DNA of 64,000 nt, from NCBI RefSeq assembly GCF_000024865.1, contig NC_013595.1, forward strand, positions 8,184,001 through 8,248,000, in the 5' to 3' direction. Numbering within the stretch: the stretch's first letter is position 1; the number at the start of each line of letters is the position of its first letter. The notes beneath the pieces were generated by a model. That model had not been told where the DNA came from. It saw only the letters and a program-made list of their open reading frames with translations, and did not search any database. Positions 34,975-43,017 of the stretch are shown piece by piece. The DNA is from Streptosporangium roseum DSM 43021. Lineage in GTDB: Bacteria > Actinomycetota > Actinomycetes > Streptosporangiales > Streptosporangiaceae. The position numbers and the translations under genes are program-made.

Positions 34975-36057
34975 TCAGAGCCGCTGCGCGGAGTCCTGGC
35001 GCGGCACGCGTGCGGCCGGGCCGGTGGGGACGAATTCCGGCCGGCGGTCGATGCGCGCGCGATCGGCCTCGGACCCGAAGTGATAGTCGATCTTCCGGGT
35101 CGCCTCCGCCCACTGCTCCATCGTGCGCACGGGCGCGAGCGTCTCGACCACGAACGGGTCGTGCCAGCGTTCGACGGCCCGCCGCCACAGCTCCTCCGGG
35201 GAGTCCGTCAGCACGTTGCCGACCGTTCCCTCGTAGGCGGCCATCGCCCGCGCGGCCCCGTCCGGCTCGATCTGCAGGACGGGGAAGAACGACCCGCCGC
35301 GGATACGGTCGGGATGCATCTGCAGTGCCAGGTTGTCCGTCGTGGCCACGCGCACGGACGGCGGCGCCAGGGAGCGCAGGTGTTCCCCGTACTCGGGGTT
35401 TCCCAGCAGTTCGACCTGGGAGTCGGAGAGCAGCTCGTGCTGGGCGAACCCCTCGCGGCTGGCGAGCCCCTCCGGTATCACCGCTCCGAACGCGATGGAC
35501 TCCAGTTCGGGGAACCTGGGCGCGATGGCGGTGCAGAAGTCCTCGATCTGGTGGAAGTTGCTGCTGACCACGACGCAGTCGATCCCCAGGCCGAGGGGGC
35601 TCCCCCCGGACAGTCGCCGCTTCCGGGCGGCCGTGTCCAGGAGCGCCAGCGCGCTCATCGCCCGGTCGAACGATCCGCGCCGGCCGCGGATCCGGTCGTG
35701 CACCTCCGCGGTGGCCCCGTCGACGCTCACGTTCATCCGGAAGGAGCCCCGCACGATGTCGTCGATCATCTCGGGGCGCAGCGACCAGCCGCCCGTGAAG
35801 AGCGAGACCTCCATCCCCGCCGCGGACAGCCGGTCGATGACCTCGAAGACACCCTTCACAAGGAGGGGCTCACCGCCGGCTATGCAGACGCCGTACGGCT
35901 TCATCGCGATGACGGCGTCGGCGGCGCGGAGCATCTGGCCGTGGTCCAGCTGGCGTGCCGGCCGGCGCCCGGATTCCGAGTAGCAGTGGGAACACCGCAG
36001 CGGGCACGCGTATGTGATGTCCCAGACGACCTCAAGCGGGCGATCGGGTATTTTCAA
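34975..36057 (-). CDS. Radical SAM enzyme with Cys-free SPASM-like tail
   Basis: A 360-residue radical SAM protein. The 4Fe-4S motif CPLRCSHC (Cys18, 22, 25) binds SAM; GGEP-like SAM contact is CIAGGEPLL; MNVSVDGATAEVHDRIRG is the usual mid-barrel motif. The C-terminal region has the layout of a SPASM domain (LQIEPDGAARAMAAYEG, TVGNVL, SPEELW) but contains no cysteine, so no auxiliary cluster can form. It is probably a peptide-modifying or small-molecule enzyme. TTG is the start (AGGAG seven bases upstream). It lies downstream of the ABC exporter in the lanthipeptide cluster, with 126 bp between. Confidence 0.87.
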   Translation of the reverse strand: MKIPDRPLEVVWDITYACPLRCSHCYSESGRRPARQLDHGQMLRAADAVIAMKPYGVCIAGGEPLLVKGVFEVIDRLSAAGMEVSLFTGGWSLRPEMIDDIVRGSFRMNVSVDGATAEVHDRIRGRRGSFDRAMSALALLDTAARKRRLSGGSPLGLGIDCVVVSSNFHQIEDFCTAIAPRFPELESIAFGAVIPEGLASREGFAQHELLSDSQVELLGNPEYGEHLRSLAPPSVRVATTDNLALQMHPDRIRGGSFFPVLQIEPDGAARAMAAYEGTVGNVLTDSPEELWRRAVERWHDPFVVETLAPVRTMEQWAEATRKIDYHFGSEADRARIDRRPEFVPTGPAARVPRQDSAQRL

Positions 36058-36183
36058 GGTGGCGCTCCTGACGCGGGACAGGCCGGGGCCGGCTCCGCGG
36101 ACGTGAGGGACTCCGTACGAGTCCCCGCGGTGGACGGATGGGTGAGGTCGCCGGCGGCCGGCCGGCTGTGCCCGCCCGGCGCA

Positions 36184-38046
36184 TCAGCCGGTGGCGGTGA
36201 GAAACTGGGTGGCGGCGAGCTCGGCGTAGAGCGGGTCCGCGACGACCAGTTCGTCGTGGGTGCCGACGGCCCGGACCGTGCCCGCCTCTATGACGACGAT
36301 CCGGTCGGCCAGGGTGACCGTGGACAGCCGGTGCGCCACGACCAGCACCGTCGTCGTCCGGGCGGCCTCGGCGACCGTGTCCCGCAGCGCCGCCTCGTTG
36401 ACGGCGTCGAGCTGCGAGGTGGCCTCGTCCAGCAGCAGGAGACGCGGGCGGCGCAGGAGCGCGCGGGCGATGGCCACGCGCTGGCGCTCTCCGCCGGAGA
36501 GCTTGGTGCCCCGGTGGCCGACCAGGGTGTCCAGGCCCTTGGGCAGCCGTGCCACCAGGTCGTCGAGGCGGGCGGTGCGCAGGACCCGCCGGATCTCCTC
36601 GCCGGTGGCTCCGGGGGCGCCGAGCAGGAGATTGTCACGGAGGGAGCCCGACAGGACGGGGGCGTCCTGCTCGACGTAGCCGATCGCGGCCCGCAGCTCC
36701 GGGAGGTCCCAGTCGCCGAGGTCACGGCCGTCGAGCAGGACGCTCCCCGAGGTCGGCTCGTAGAACCGCTCGATGAGGGAGAAGAGGGTGGTCTTGCCCG
36801 CGCCGGAGGGACCGACGAAAGCGGTCATGCCCCGCGACGGGACGGTGAAGGTCACCCCGCGATGGACGGGCGGCAGGTCGGGCGCATAGCGGAAGCGCAC
36901 GTCGCGGAACCGCAGTTCGGCGGGTGCCGCGCCGGGGGCGGGGAGCACGGCGGCCGGCCTCTGCGGCTCGGACGGCAGCCGCTCGGCCTCCTGGATGCGG
37001 GCGACCGCCGCGGCCCCGATCTGGTACTGGCCGGCCGCGCCGACGAGTCCCTGAAGGGACGGCACCAGGGTGAACACGTACATCAGGAAGGCGATCAGCG
37101 TCCCCACGTCGATCAGCCCGGAGGCCACCCGGGCCCCGCCCGCGGCGAGGACGGTGAAGAAGGCCACCTGCAGGGCGAGTTCGGCGGTGTGCCCGGCGAC
37201 CGCCAGCCACTTGGCGGCACGCACGCTGGCCTGCCACGACTCCTCGGCGGCACCGTGGATGGCCGCCTCCTCGCGGTGCTCGGCGCCGGAGGCCTTCACG
37301 GTGCGCAGCGCCCCGAGGATCCGCTCCAGGGCCGCGCCCATCGCTCCCACCGACTTCTGGATGTCCCTGCTCGCCCGGCTCACCCGCGGCATGACCACGC
37401 GGACGACCGTCCCGGCGAGGAGCAGCACGCCGAGCGTGACCGCCAGCAGCACCGGGTCGAGCACGCCCATCATCGTCATGGTCGCGAGGATGGTGAGACC
37501 CCCGGTGACCGTGCCGACGAGCGAGTCGGTGGTGACCTGGCGCAGCAGGGTGGTGTCGGAGGTGACTCGGGACATCAGGTCACCGGGCTCGACCTGGTCG
37601 ACGGCGGACATCCGCAGCCGCAGGAGGTGGGAGACCAGGCGGCGGCGGGCGGTGAGCACGATCGACTCGCCGGTACGGCGCAGCACGTACTCGCCCAGTG
37701 GCCCGATCCCCGCGGTCACGACGACGAGGACGCCCATCAGCAGCAGCACGTCGGTCAGCGGCCGGTCCGCGCCGAGGTCGTCGACCAGCTGCTTGGCCGC
37801 GAGCGGAAGCGCCAGCCCGATCGCCCCGGACACCAGGTTCAACAGCCCGCCGAGGGCGAGCCAGCGCCAGGACGGGCGCATGTAGCGCAGCAGCACGCGC
37901 CAGGCGGGTGACGGGTCCGACGGCGCGGGGACCGGCGCGGAGGTCCCGCCGTCGCGAGGGGGCAGCCGTCCGGGTCGGGAAACGCGAGGCTCGGCCGCCC
38001 CGGCCACCGCCGCTGGGGCGTCGGGCTGAAGGCGCTGCGTGTCCAC
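36184..38046 (-). CDS. ABC exporter (fused permease and ATPase)
   Basis: A 620-residue half-transporter with an N-terminal six-helix exporter domain (first helix LALGGLLNLVSGAIGLALPLAA; SRVTSDTTLLRQ coupling region) and a C-terminal ATPase: Walker A GPSGAGKTT, ABC signature LSGGERQR, Walker B LLLLDEATS, H-loop VVAHRLSTV. There is no C39 peptidase domain. It should act as a homodimer, and the context suggests export of the lanthipeptide. GTG 38046 is chosen because GAGGA precedes it; the longer frame to 38277 only translates the tandem repeats. The repeat array lies directly upstream. Confidence 0.92.
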   Translation of the reverse strand: MDTQRLQPDAPAAVAGAAEPRVSRPGRLPPRDGGTSAPVPAPSDPSPAWRVLLRYMRPSWRWLALGGLLNLVSGAIGLALPLAAKQLVDDLGADRPLTDVLLLMGVLVVVTAGIGPLGEYVLRRTGESIVLTARRRLVSHLLRLRMSAVDQVEPGDLMSRVTSDTTLLRQVTTDSLVGTVTGGLTILATMTMMGVLDPVLLAVTLGVLLLAGTVVRVVMPRVSRASRDIQKSVGAMGAALERILGALRTVKASGAEHREEAAIHGAAEESWQASVRAAKWLAVAGHTAELALQVAFFTVLAAGGARVASGLIDVGTLIAFLMYVFTLVPSLQGLVGAAGQYQIGAAAVARIQEAERLPSEPQRPAAVLPAPGAAPAELRFRDVRFRYAPDLPPVHRGVTFTVPSRGMTAFVGPSGAGKTTLFSLIERFYEPTSGSVLLDGRDLGDWDLPELRAAIGYVEQDAPVLSGSLRDNLLLGAPGATGEEIRRVLRTARLDDLVARLPKGLDTLVGHRGTKLSGGERQRVAIARALLRRPRLLLLDEATSQLDAVNEAALRDTVAEAARTTTVLVVAHRLSTVTLADRIVVIEAGTVRAVGTHDELVVADPLYAELAATQFLTATG

Positions 38047-38070
38047 GGGGTTCCTCGCAAGAATGTCTGG

Positions 38071-38240
38071 GATGGGAGAACTGCGGGGGTCGCCGGTGTC
38101 CGGAGCGGGAGTGCCGGGGACGGGAGAACCGCGGGGACGCCGATATCCGGAGCGGGAGTGCCGGGGACGGGAGAACCGCGAGGGCGCCGATGTCCGGAGC
38201 GGGGCGCCCGGGACGGGAGAACCGCGGGGGTCACCGGCGT
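38071..38240 (-). repeat. Tandem repeat of about 47 bp upstream of the ABC exporter
   Basis: Units begin at 38071, 38119, 38166 and 38212 (last one partial) with GACGGGAGAACCGCG and contain TCCGGAGCGGGAGTGCCGG. Spacing is 48, 47 and 46 bp, so the repeat is not kept in a reading frame. It forms the untranslated region before the exporter start at 38046. Confidence 0.9.
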
Positions 38241-38253
38241 TCCCGCCGTCCGG

Positions 38254-38322
38254 CCCTGGCCGAGCGCGCCGAGACACGCTCGGCCAGGGTCAGCGCCGGG
38301 AGGCGTTACCGCCCCCCGGCGC
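38254..38322 (-). terminator. Two consecutive hairpins after the lanthipeptide precursor
   Basis: The first on the transcript is 38293-38322 (13-position stem, one A-C mismatch, TTAC-region loop); the second is 38254-38289, a perfect 13-bp stem (CCCTGGCCGAGCG) with a 10-base loop. They begin 8 bases past the precursor stop. Their position suits partial termination between precursor and exporter, giving more precursor than downstream transcript, or transcript protection. Confidence 0.8.
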
Positions 38323-38330
38323 CGGAGCGA

Positions 38331-38441
38331 TCAGACGCAGACGTAGCAGGCCGTGCCGTTGTACGAGGTGACCAGGCTGGAGCACGGGTGCGCCTTGCCC
38401 TCAGAGGCGTTGAGCGTCTGGAGCTGGAGAATCTGAGCCAT
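38331..38441 (-). CDS. Class III lanthipeptide precursor peptide
   Basis: A 36-residue peptide. The leader MAQILQLQTLNASEGKA carries the ILxLQxL helix motif that class III synthetases recognise. The probable core HPCSSLVTSYNGTACYVCV holds Ser21, Ser22, Thr25, Ser26, Thr30 for dehydration and Cys20, 32, 35 for ring closure, compatible with labionin or lanthionine rings. Two Tyr and one His could be further targets for the P450 or radical SAM enzyme. AAAGGAAA precedes the ATG by about 8 bases. The gene overlaps the last 41 bases of the LanKC gene in another frame and is followed by two hairpins. The leader-core boundary is inferred. Confidence 0.85.
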   Translation of the reverse strand: MAQILQLQTLNASEGKAHPCSSLVTSYNGTACYVCV

Positions 38442-41022
38442 CTTCTTGTTTCCTTTCGGTCGCCTCGAATGCGGGAGACCGCAGATCGAGGACGGGGATA
38501 ACCGACGCGCTCTGGTTGAACGCGACGCTGAGGGCAACGAGAACTCCGGCCGAACCCGTTTCCAGGTCCATGGACAGCCGCATGAGTTGGTTGCCGGGGA
38601 AGGCCAGGTGGCCCTGGTAGAAGAGGGCGTGCCAGCCGAGCCGGCGCACGTGCTCGCGGAGCACGGGCCGGTCTTCCGGCCTACCCAGTAGGTGGAAAGT
38701 CGCGATGGTCCCCGCCCGTCCCATGAGGAGGGACGGGTGACGGACGAACGGCGCCCGGCAGGCGCGGCGGACGCCGTCGACGACGTCCGCGAAACCCGGC
38801 TCGGCACGCCGGCCCAGGTACTGGGACAGGACCAGCGCCAGGCCGCCGCTGCCGGTGCCGAGATAGGCGAGGTAGCGGTTGCTCTCCAGCAGGCAGAAAC
38901 CGCCGTCCGGCAGCACCTGGCCCCGGCCGATCTCACGCTGCAGCGCCAGCCGGGCCAGGTCGAGGTGACGGGTCTCCCCGGTGGTGTCGTGCAGCCGGAG
39001 GAAGTAGGAGGCGACCCCGGTCAGGCCGTGCTCGAGGCCGACGCGGCCCTGGGGCGCGAACATCCCCGAGTCGCCGTCGCCGAGTTCCGCGGCCAGCCTC
39101 TCGCCGATGTCCAGGGCTTCGGTGCGCAGCCCCTCGTCTCCGGTGAGCTCGGAGAAGTGCAGGAGGTTGAGGCCCGCTCCGGCCAGCCCGCCGTGTATGC
39201 CGGGTACCGCGAGGCCGTCGTGCAGTTTCCGGGCCCGGTCGAGTATGTCGAGCGCGTCGTCACGACGCCCGAGCGACTCCAGCGTCGCCGCCACGCCGTG
39301 CAGCCCGTTCAGGAGGCCGGGGCGCGGGTCGGGGGCCCGGTGCGCGGCCGCGACGAGCCAGTCCACGTAGTCGTCCGGTACGGCGGCGCCGGCCTGCCGC
39401 AGTGCCCAGAGCACGCCGGCGGCGCCGTTGGCCACGGTGAACCCGCCGGTCGCGAACTGCTGCGGGTCTCCCGGGAAGAGCCGGTCCCGGCGATCGGGCG
39501 TCGCGCTCGCGTTGATTCCCGCCACGAGCGAGTCGCGGACGGCCGGCCAGTCGAGGTCCCCGGCGGTGAACATCCGGGCCGCTCCGTCCTCGCCGAGAGG
39601 TCCCCTGACCGCGCTGAACTGCCGGACCAGACGCGGTCCGAACGCCGGCGGCAGCGGGAAGTGCTCGGTGATGACGTCGGTGAGGCTGGCGAGCTTGACC
39701 GGGTCCCGCTCCTGGAGAGGGCTGATCGGGAGGAACACCCACTGCCGCAGGCAGTTCAGGACGTAGTTGTCGGCCTCGCGACCGGAGAGCTCCTTCGGCG
39801 CGGCGAATCCCGCGGCGGCGAGGCCCGGGGGGCGCGGGTCCGTCAGGTCGGACGCGATCTCGAAGTCGATCAGTACGACGCGTCCGTCCGGGCGGACGAT
39901 GATGTTCTCGGGGTGCAGGTCGGCGAACCGCACCCCCCTCGCGTGGACGGACATGAGCGCGTGGTCGACCTTCGCCAGGACATCGGTCGCCCACCGGGTG
40001 TACGAGGCCAGCGACTCGGCGGTCGGGTCGGGGCTGACCAGCGGGTAGCGCTCGAACACCTCGTCCATCAGGGTCTTGCCCTCGATGTACTCCTCGACCA
40101 GGAAATGGTGTTCCCAGAACATCCGGTGGTCGAGCAGGCGGGGGACGCAGTCGAGGCCGCTCAGCCGCTCCAGGATGTCGCGCTCGTGTGCCAGCCTGGC
40201 GACCGCGTCGACGCCGCCGGTGTCCAGGCCCGCGTGCGGCCGGGCCTCCAGCAGCACCACGTACCCTCCGGACGCCCCGTCGCGGGCGAGGTAGACCCCA
40301 CCGCCGTTGGAGAAGTGCAGCGCCCGTTCGATCTGGTAGGGAAACTCCTCCTCGCTGCCCGCCCCGTGCCTGGCGACCGACGCGCGCAGCACCTCGGGGA
40401 TGGAGACCCATTCCGGTACGGTGAACGCCGGAGTCCGCTTGTCCGGCACCAGCTGCCCGTCGGGCGTACGGATCGCGTACCCCAGGCTGCCGTCCGATTT
40501 CGTGTAGGTCATCGGCTGGAACGCGCCGTACCGCACGTAAACCGGCGAGTCCTCGTACCGGAGGTCGCTGAGGATGTACGGGCCGGTGAAGTCCCGCAGG
40601 ATTCCGGCCAGCGCCGGCAGCACCTCGCTCAGCTGTTCCTCGTCGACCGGGTACAGCGTGATCAGCTTGCCGCTGCTCCCCCGATCGGCGTACTTGTTGT
40701 TGAGCAGCCGCATCGCCATCTTGCTTCTGAGGAACTTGACGGCGATGTTCCGGCTGACGCAGAAGTCCACCACGAGGTCGCAGACGGTGGCGGCGTCGGC
40801 GTCGGTCGCCGAGACGTGGATCTTCCATCCCTGCTCCGGCAGCGCGGCGTCGGGCGGGAGCAGCACGACCCACAGCTCGCTCTCGCCGACGCGCCACCCG
40901 CTCGGGAGCGGCCGGCGTGCCGTGGGGAAGCGGTTGCCGTCGTCCGGTATGCGCCAGACCGGCTCGAAGAACAGCGGGTCGGCCTGGCAGTAGGCCACCA
41001 ACTGGGGAAGTGTCTCTTTCAT
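38401..41022 (-). CDS. Class III lanthipeptide synthetase (LanKC)
   Basis: An 873-residue three-domain enzyme that phosphorylates, eliminates and cyclises Ser/Thr/Cys in the precursor. Residues 1-200 are the lyase (GWKIHVSATDADA, FLRSKMAMR, YILSDLRYEDSPVYVRYGAF). Residues 225-510 are the kinase: HFSNGGGVYLA loop, catalytic ADLHPEN with Asp368, and IDFE with Asp386. Where the family normally has VVLKEARPHAG this protein has VVLLEARPHAG, so the ATP-contacting Lys appears to be Leu258. Residues 530-855 are the LanC-like cyclase (GIHGGLAGAG, GLEHGLTGVAS, GTGSGGLALVL, LLMGRAGTIA), without zinc-ligand Cys, as is usual in class III. It is 66 bp downstream of the P450 gene. Confidence 0.94.
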   Translation of the reverse strand: MKETLPQLVAYCQADPLFFEPVWRIPDDGNRFPTARRPLPSGWRVGESELWVVLLPPDAALPEQGWKIHVSATDADAATVCDLVVDFCVSRNIAVKFLRSKMAMRLLNNKYADRGSSGKLITLYPVDEEQLSEVLPALAGILRDFTGPYILSDLRYEDSPVYVRYGAFQPMTYTKSDGSLGYAIRTPDGQLVPDKRTPAFTVPEWVSIPEVLRASVARHGAGSEEEFPYQIERALHFSNGGGVYLARDGASGGYVVLLEARPHAGLDTGGVDAVARLAHERDILERLSGLDCVPRLLDHRMFWEHHFLVEEYIEGKTLMDEVFERYPLVSPDPTAESLASYTRWATDVLAKVDHALMSVHARGVRFADLHPENIIVRPDGRVVLIDFEIASDLTDPRPPGLAAAGFAAPKELSGREADNYVLNCLRQWVFLPISPLQERDPVKLASLTDVITEHFPLPPAFGPRLVRQFSAVRGPLGEDGAARMFTAGDLDWPAVRDSLVAGINASATPDRRDRLFPGDPQQFATGGFTVANGAAGVLWALRQAGAAVPDDYVDWLVAAAHRAPDPRPGLLNGLHGVAATLESLGRRDDALDILDRARKLHDGLAVPGIHGGLAGAGLNLLHFSELTGDEGLRTEALDIGERLAAELGDGDSGMFAPQGRVGLEHGLTGVASYFLRLHDTTGETRHLDLARLALQREIGRGQVLPDGGFCLLESNRYLAYLGTGSGGLALVLSQYLGRRAEPGFADVVDGVRRACRAPFVRHPSLLMGRAGTIATFHLLGRPEDRPVLREHVRRLGWHALFYQGHLAFPGNQLMRLSMDLETGSAGVLVALSVAFNQSASVIPVLDLRSPAFEATERKQEDGSDSPAPDAQRL

Positions 41023-41088
41023 CTGGTCGGACTCCTGGATGCTGAAAGCGTGAGGGGAATCATTCGGACGAGATCGTGTTTCCTGACA

Positions 41089-42804
41089 TCACGCTCCGTC
41101 CGGCGGACGCCGGCCACCGGGGACGCTCCGGTCCGGTTCGAGGACGATCGGCAGTCCAAGGAGGTAGCGAACGCTGCTCTGCCGGTAGTGCAGGCTCTGG
41201 GAGTCGCGGGCGAGCTCCATGTCCGGGAAGCGCCGGGCGAGCGTGCCGATGGCGATCTGCAGCTGGGCTCTGGCCAGTTCCGCCCCCAGGCAGTGGTGGT
41301 GGCCGTGACCGAAGGCGAGGTGGGGGTTGCTCGTCCGCCTGATGTCCAGCAGGTCCGGATCGGCGAAGAACGACGGGTCCCGGTTGGCCGCCACGAGTGA
41401 CGCGGTGAGGAGGCTCCCCTCCGGGATCGGCGTGCCCTTCACGTCGATCGGGGCCGCCACGTGACGGGGGATGCCCACGGGGAACGGTGTGACGAGCCGC
41501 AGCAGCTCCTCGACCGCGGTGACGGTCAGCGTGGGGTCGTCCGCGAGCCGTTTCCACTGCTCCCGCCGTAGCAGGGCGGCGACGCCGCTCGCCAGCACGG
41601 TGGTCGGCGCCCGGTGGCCGTTCACCATCAGGAACCTGGCCGCCGAGACGAGGTCCTCTTCGGACAGGCCGTCCCCCTCGGCTTCGACGACCCAGCCGAG
41701 CAGGTCGTCCGAGGGCCGGGCCCTCCTGTCCGCGATCAGGACGCGCAGGTAGTCGTCGATGTCGCCGTGCGCCTTGGGCGGCGGGGAGACCAGCCTCTCC
41801 AGGATCCATTCGTGTATGTAGCCCCGGTCCCGCTCCGGCACGCCGAACAGCTCGCACAGGACGGCGACCGGCAGGGGGTAGGCGAACCTCTGGAGGAGGT
41901 CGATCACCTCGCGGGAGGGGACCGCGTCCAGCAGCGCGTCGGTCTCCCGCTGGATGCGCGGACGCAGCGCCTCCACCCGTTCCGGGGTGAGGTGCCGCTC
42001 GATCAGCCGGCGCAGCCGGGCGTGTTCCCGGCCCTCGATCGTAATCAGGTCCAGCTCGCCCCGGTGCGCGAGGGCCGGATCGGCCGACTGGAGCCGGAAC
42101 CCCGCAGTGATCTCCACCTCGCCGGCCAGTCCCGGACCGGCGAGCGCCGTGGTGGTCGCCTCGTGTCCGGTCAGAACCCAGGACGTCGCCACGTCGGCCG
42201 TGTTGACCCGGTGGACCGGCCCCAGCTCCCGCCACTGCCGGAGCGCGCCGGGATCGTTGAAGATCGCCGGGGTGAGCGCCGGGAGCCGTGCCGGGACCTG
42301 CGCGTGAGCGCCCGCCTCGCCCGCCTGCCGGTCCAGATCGTCCAGGAAGGGGACGAGCACCGGGACCGCCGCCTCCGGATCGGCGGCGGACAGCACCAGG
42401 ACCGGGCAGAGCAGCTCCGGTGCGGAGTCTCCGAGAGCCAGGCCCCCGCCACCCGGCGGCCCCACGACCACCACCGCGGCCACCCGCTCCGGATGACGGT
42501 CCGCGACCTCGATCGCCGCCGGTCCGGCCGCACCGTAGCCGAGCAGTACGGCGCGGTCCGGGCTGTCCGGCGCCGCCAGGAAATCCGTGATCCCCCCGAC
42601 GCAGGCGGCGAGGTCGCCGGCCGGCACGCCGGCCACCCGCACCCGCCGGCCGCGGCCGGTGAGCTCGTCCTCCAGGCGCTCGCTCCCGGCCCCCGGGTTG
42701 AGGATCACCAGGACCCGCCCCCCGGCGGTGGCACCCGGCTCATCCCCCTTCGGGGCCGTGGCGGGCAGCGCCCCGACCCCGCCACCACTGGCGACTGTCG
42801 CCAT
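41089..42804 (-). CDS. Fusion: serine-less alpha/beta-hydrolase-like domain plus cytochrome P450
   Basis: A 571-residue protein. Residues 30-185 look like an alpha/beta-hydrolase fold: RVLVILNPGAG, AVLLGYGAAGPAAIEVADRHPERVAAVVVVG. The nucleophile elbow is GYGAAG (89-94), with Gly where GxSxG needs Ser, so it is probably non-catalytic. Residues 190-571 are a bacterial P450: ExxR at 433-436, RHVA, and FGHGHHHCLGAE with heme-ligand Cys505. The I-helix reads VNGHRAPTT, lacking the usual acid-Thr pair. ATG 42804 has GGGGGAG five bases upstream. It heads the lanthipeptide operon, so it probably oxidises the peptide, with the hydrolase-like part as a possible binding domain. No ferredoxin gene is adjacent. 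Confidence 0.9.
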   Translation of the reverse strand: MATVASGGGVGALPATAPKGDEPGATAGGRVLVILNPGAGSERLEDELTGRGRRVRVAGVPAGDLAACVGGITDFLAAPDSPDRAVLLGYGAAGPAAIEVADRHPERVAAVVVVGPPGGGGLALGDSAPELLCPVLVLSAADPEAAVPVLVPFLDDLDRQAGEAGAHAQVPARLPALTPAIFNDPGALRQWRELGPVHRVNTADVATSWVLTGHEATTTALAGPGLAGEVEITAGFRLQSADPALAHRGELDLITIEGREHARLRRLIERHLTPERVEALRPRIQRETDALLDAVPSREVIDLLQRFAYPLPVAVLCELFGVPERDRGYIHEWILERLVSPPPKAHGDIDDYLRVLIADRRARPSDDLLGWVVEAEGDGLSEEDLVSAARFLMVNGHRAPTTVLASGVAALLRREQWKRLADDPTLTVTAVEELLRLVTPFPVGIPRHVAAPIDVKGTPIPEGSLLTASLVAANRDPSFFADPDLLDIRRTSNPHLAFGHGHHHCLGAELARAQLQIAIGTLARRFPDMELARDSQSLHYRQSSVRYLLGLPIVLEPDRSVPGGRRPPDGA

Positions 42805-43017
42805 CTCAACTCCCCCTTCCGGTACCGCTGGTCCGGAACGTCTCGGCTGGCTGATGACCAATGTTTCCGAGAGGGCTTGGGAAGCTCTTGTGGCTGACTT
42901 GTAAAGGTTCTTGGCGCGGGCGTCACCTGCGGAATCCGTCGCCGAGGACGGCAGCGACCGGCAGGATCACCCCTCCTGTCCGGAAGGACCCCTGATTCCG
43001 GCTCCGGGAAACGCGGG

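Noticed and set aside
38047..38277. N-terminal extension of the ABC exporter
   Set aside because: It translates the tandem repeats as PVPGTPAPD-type peptide; GTG 38046 has a ribosome site and begins just before the normal exporter sequence.
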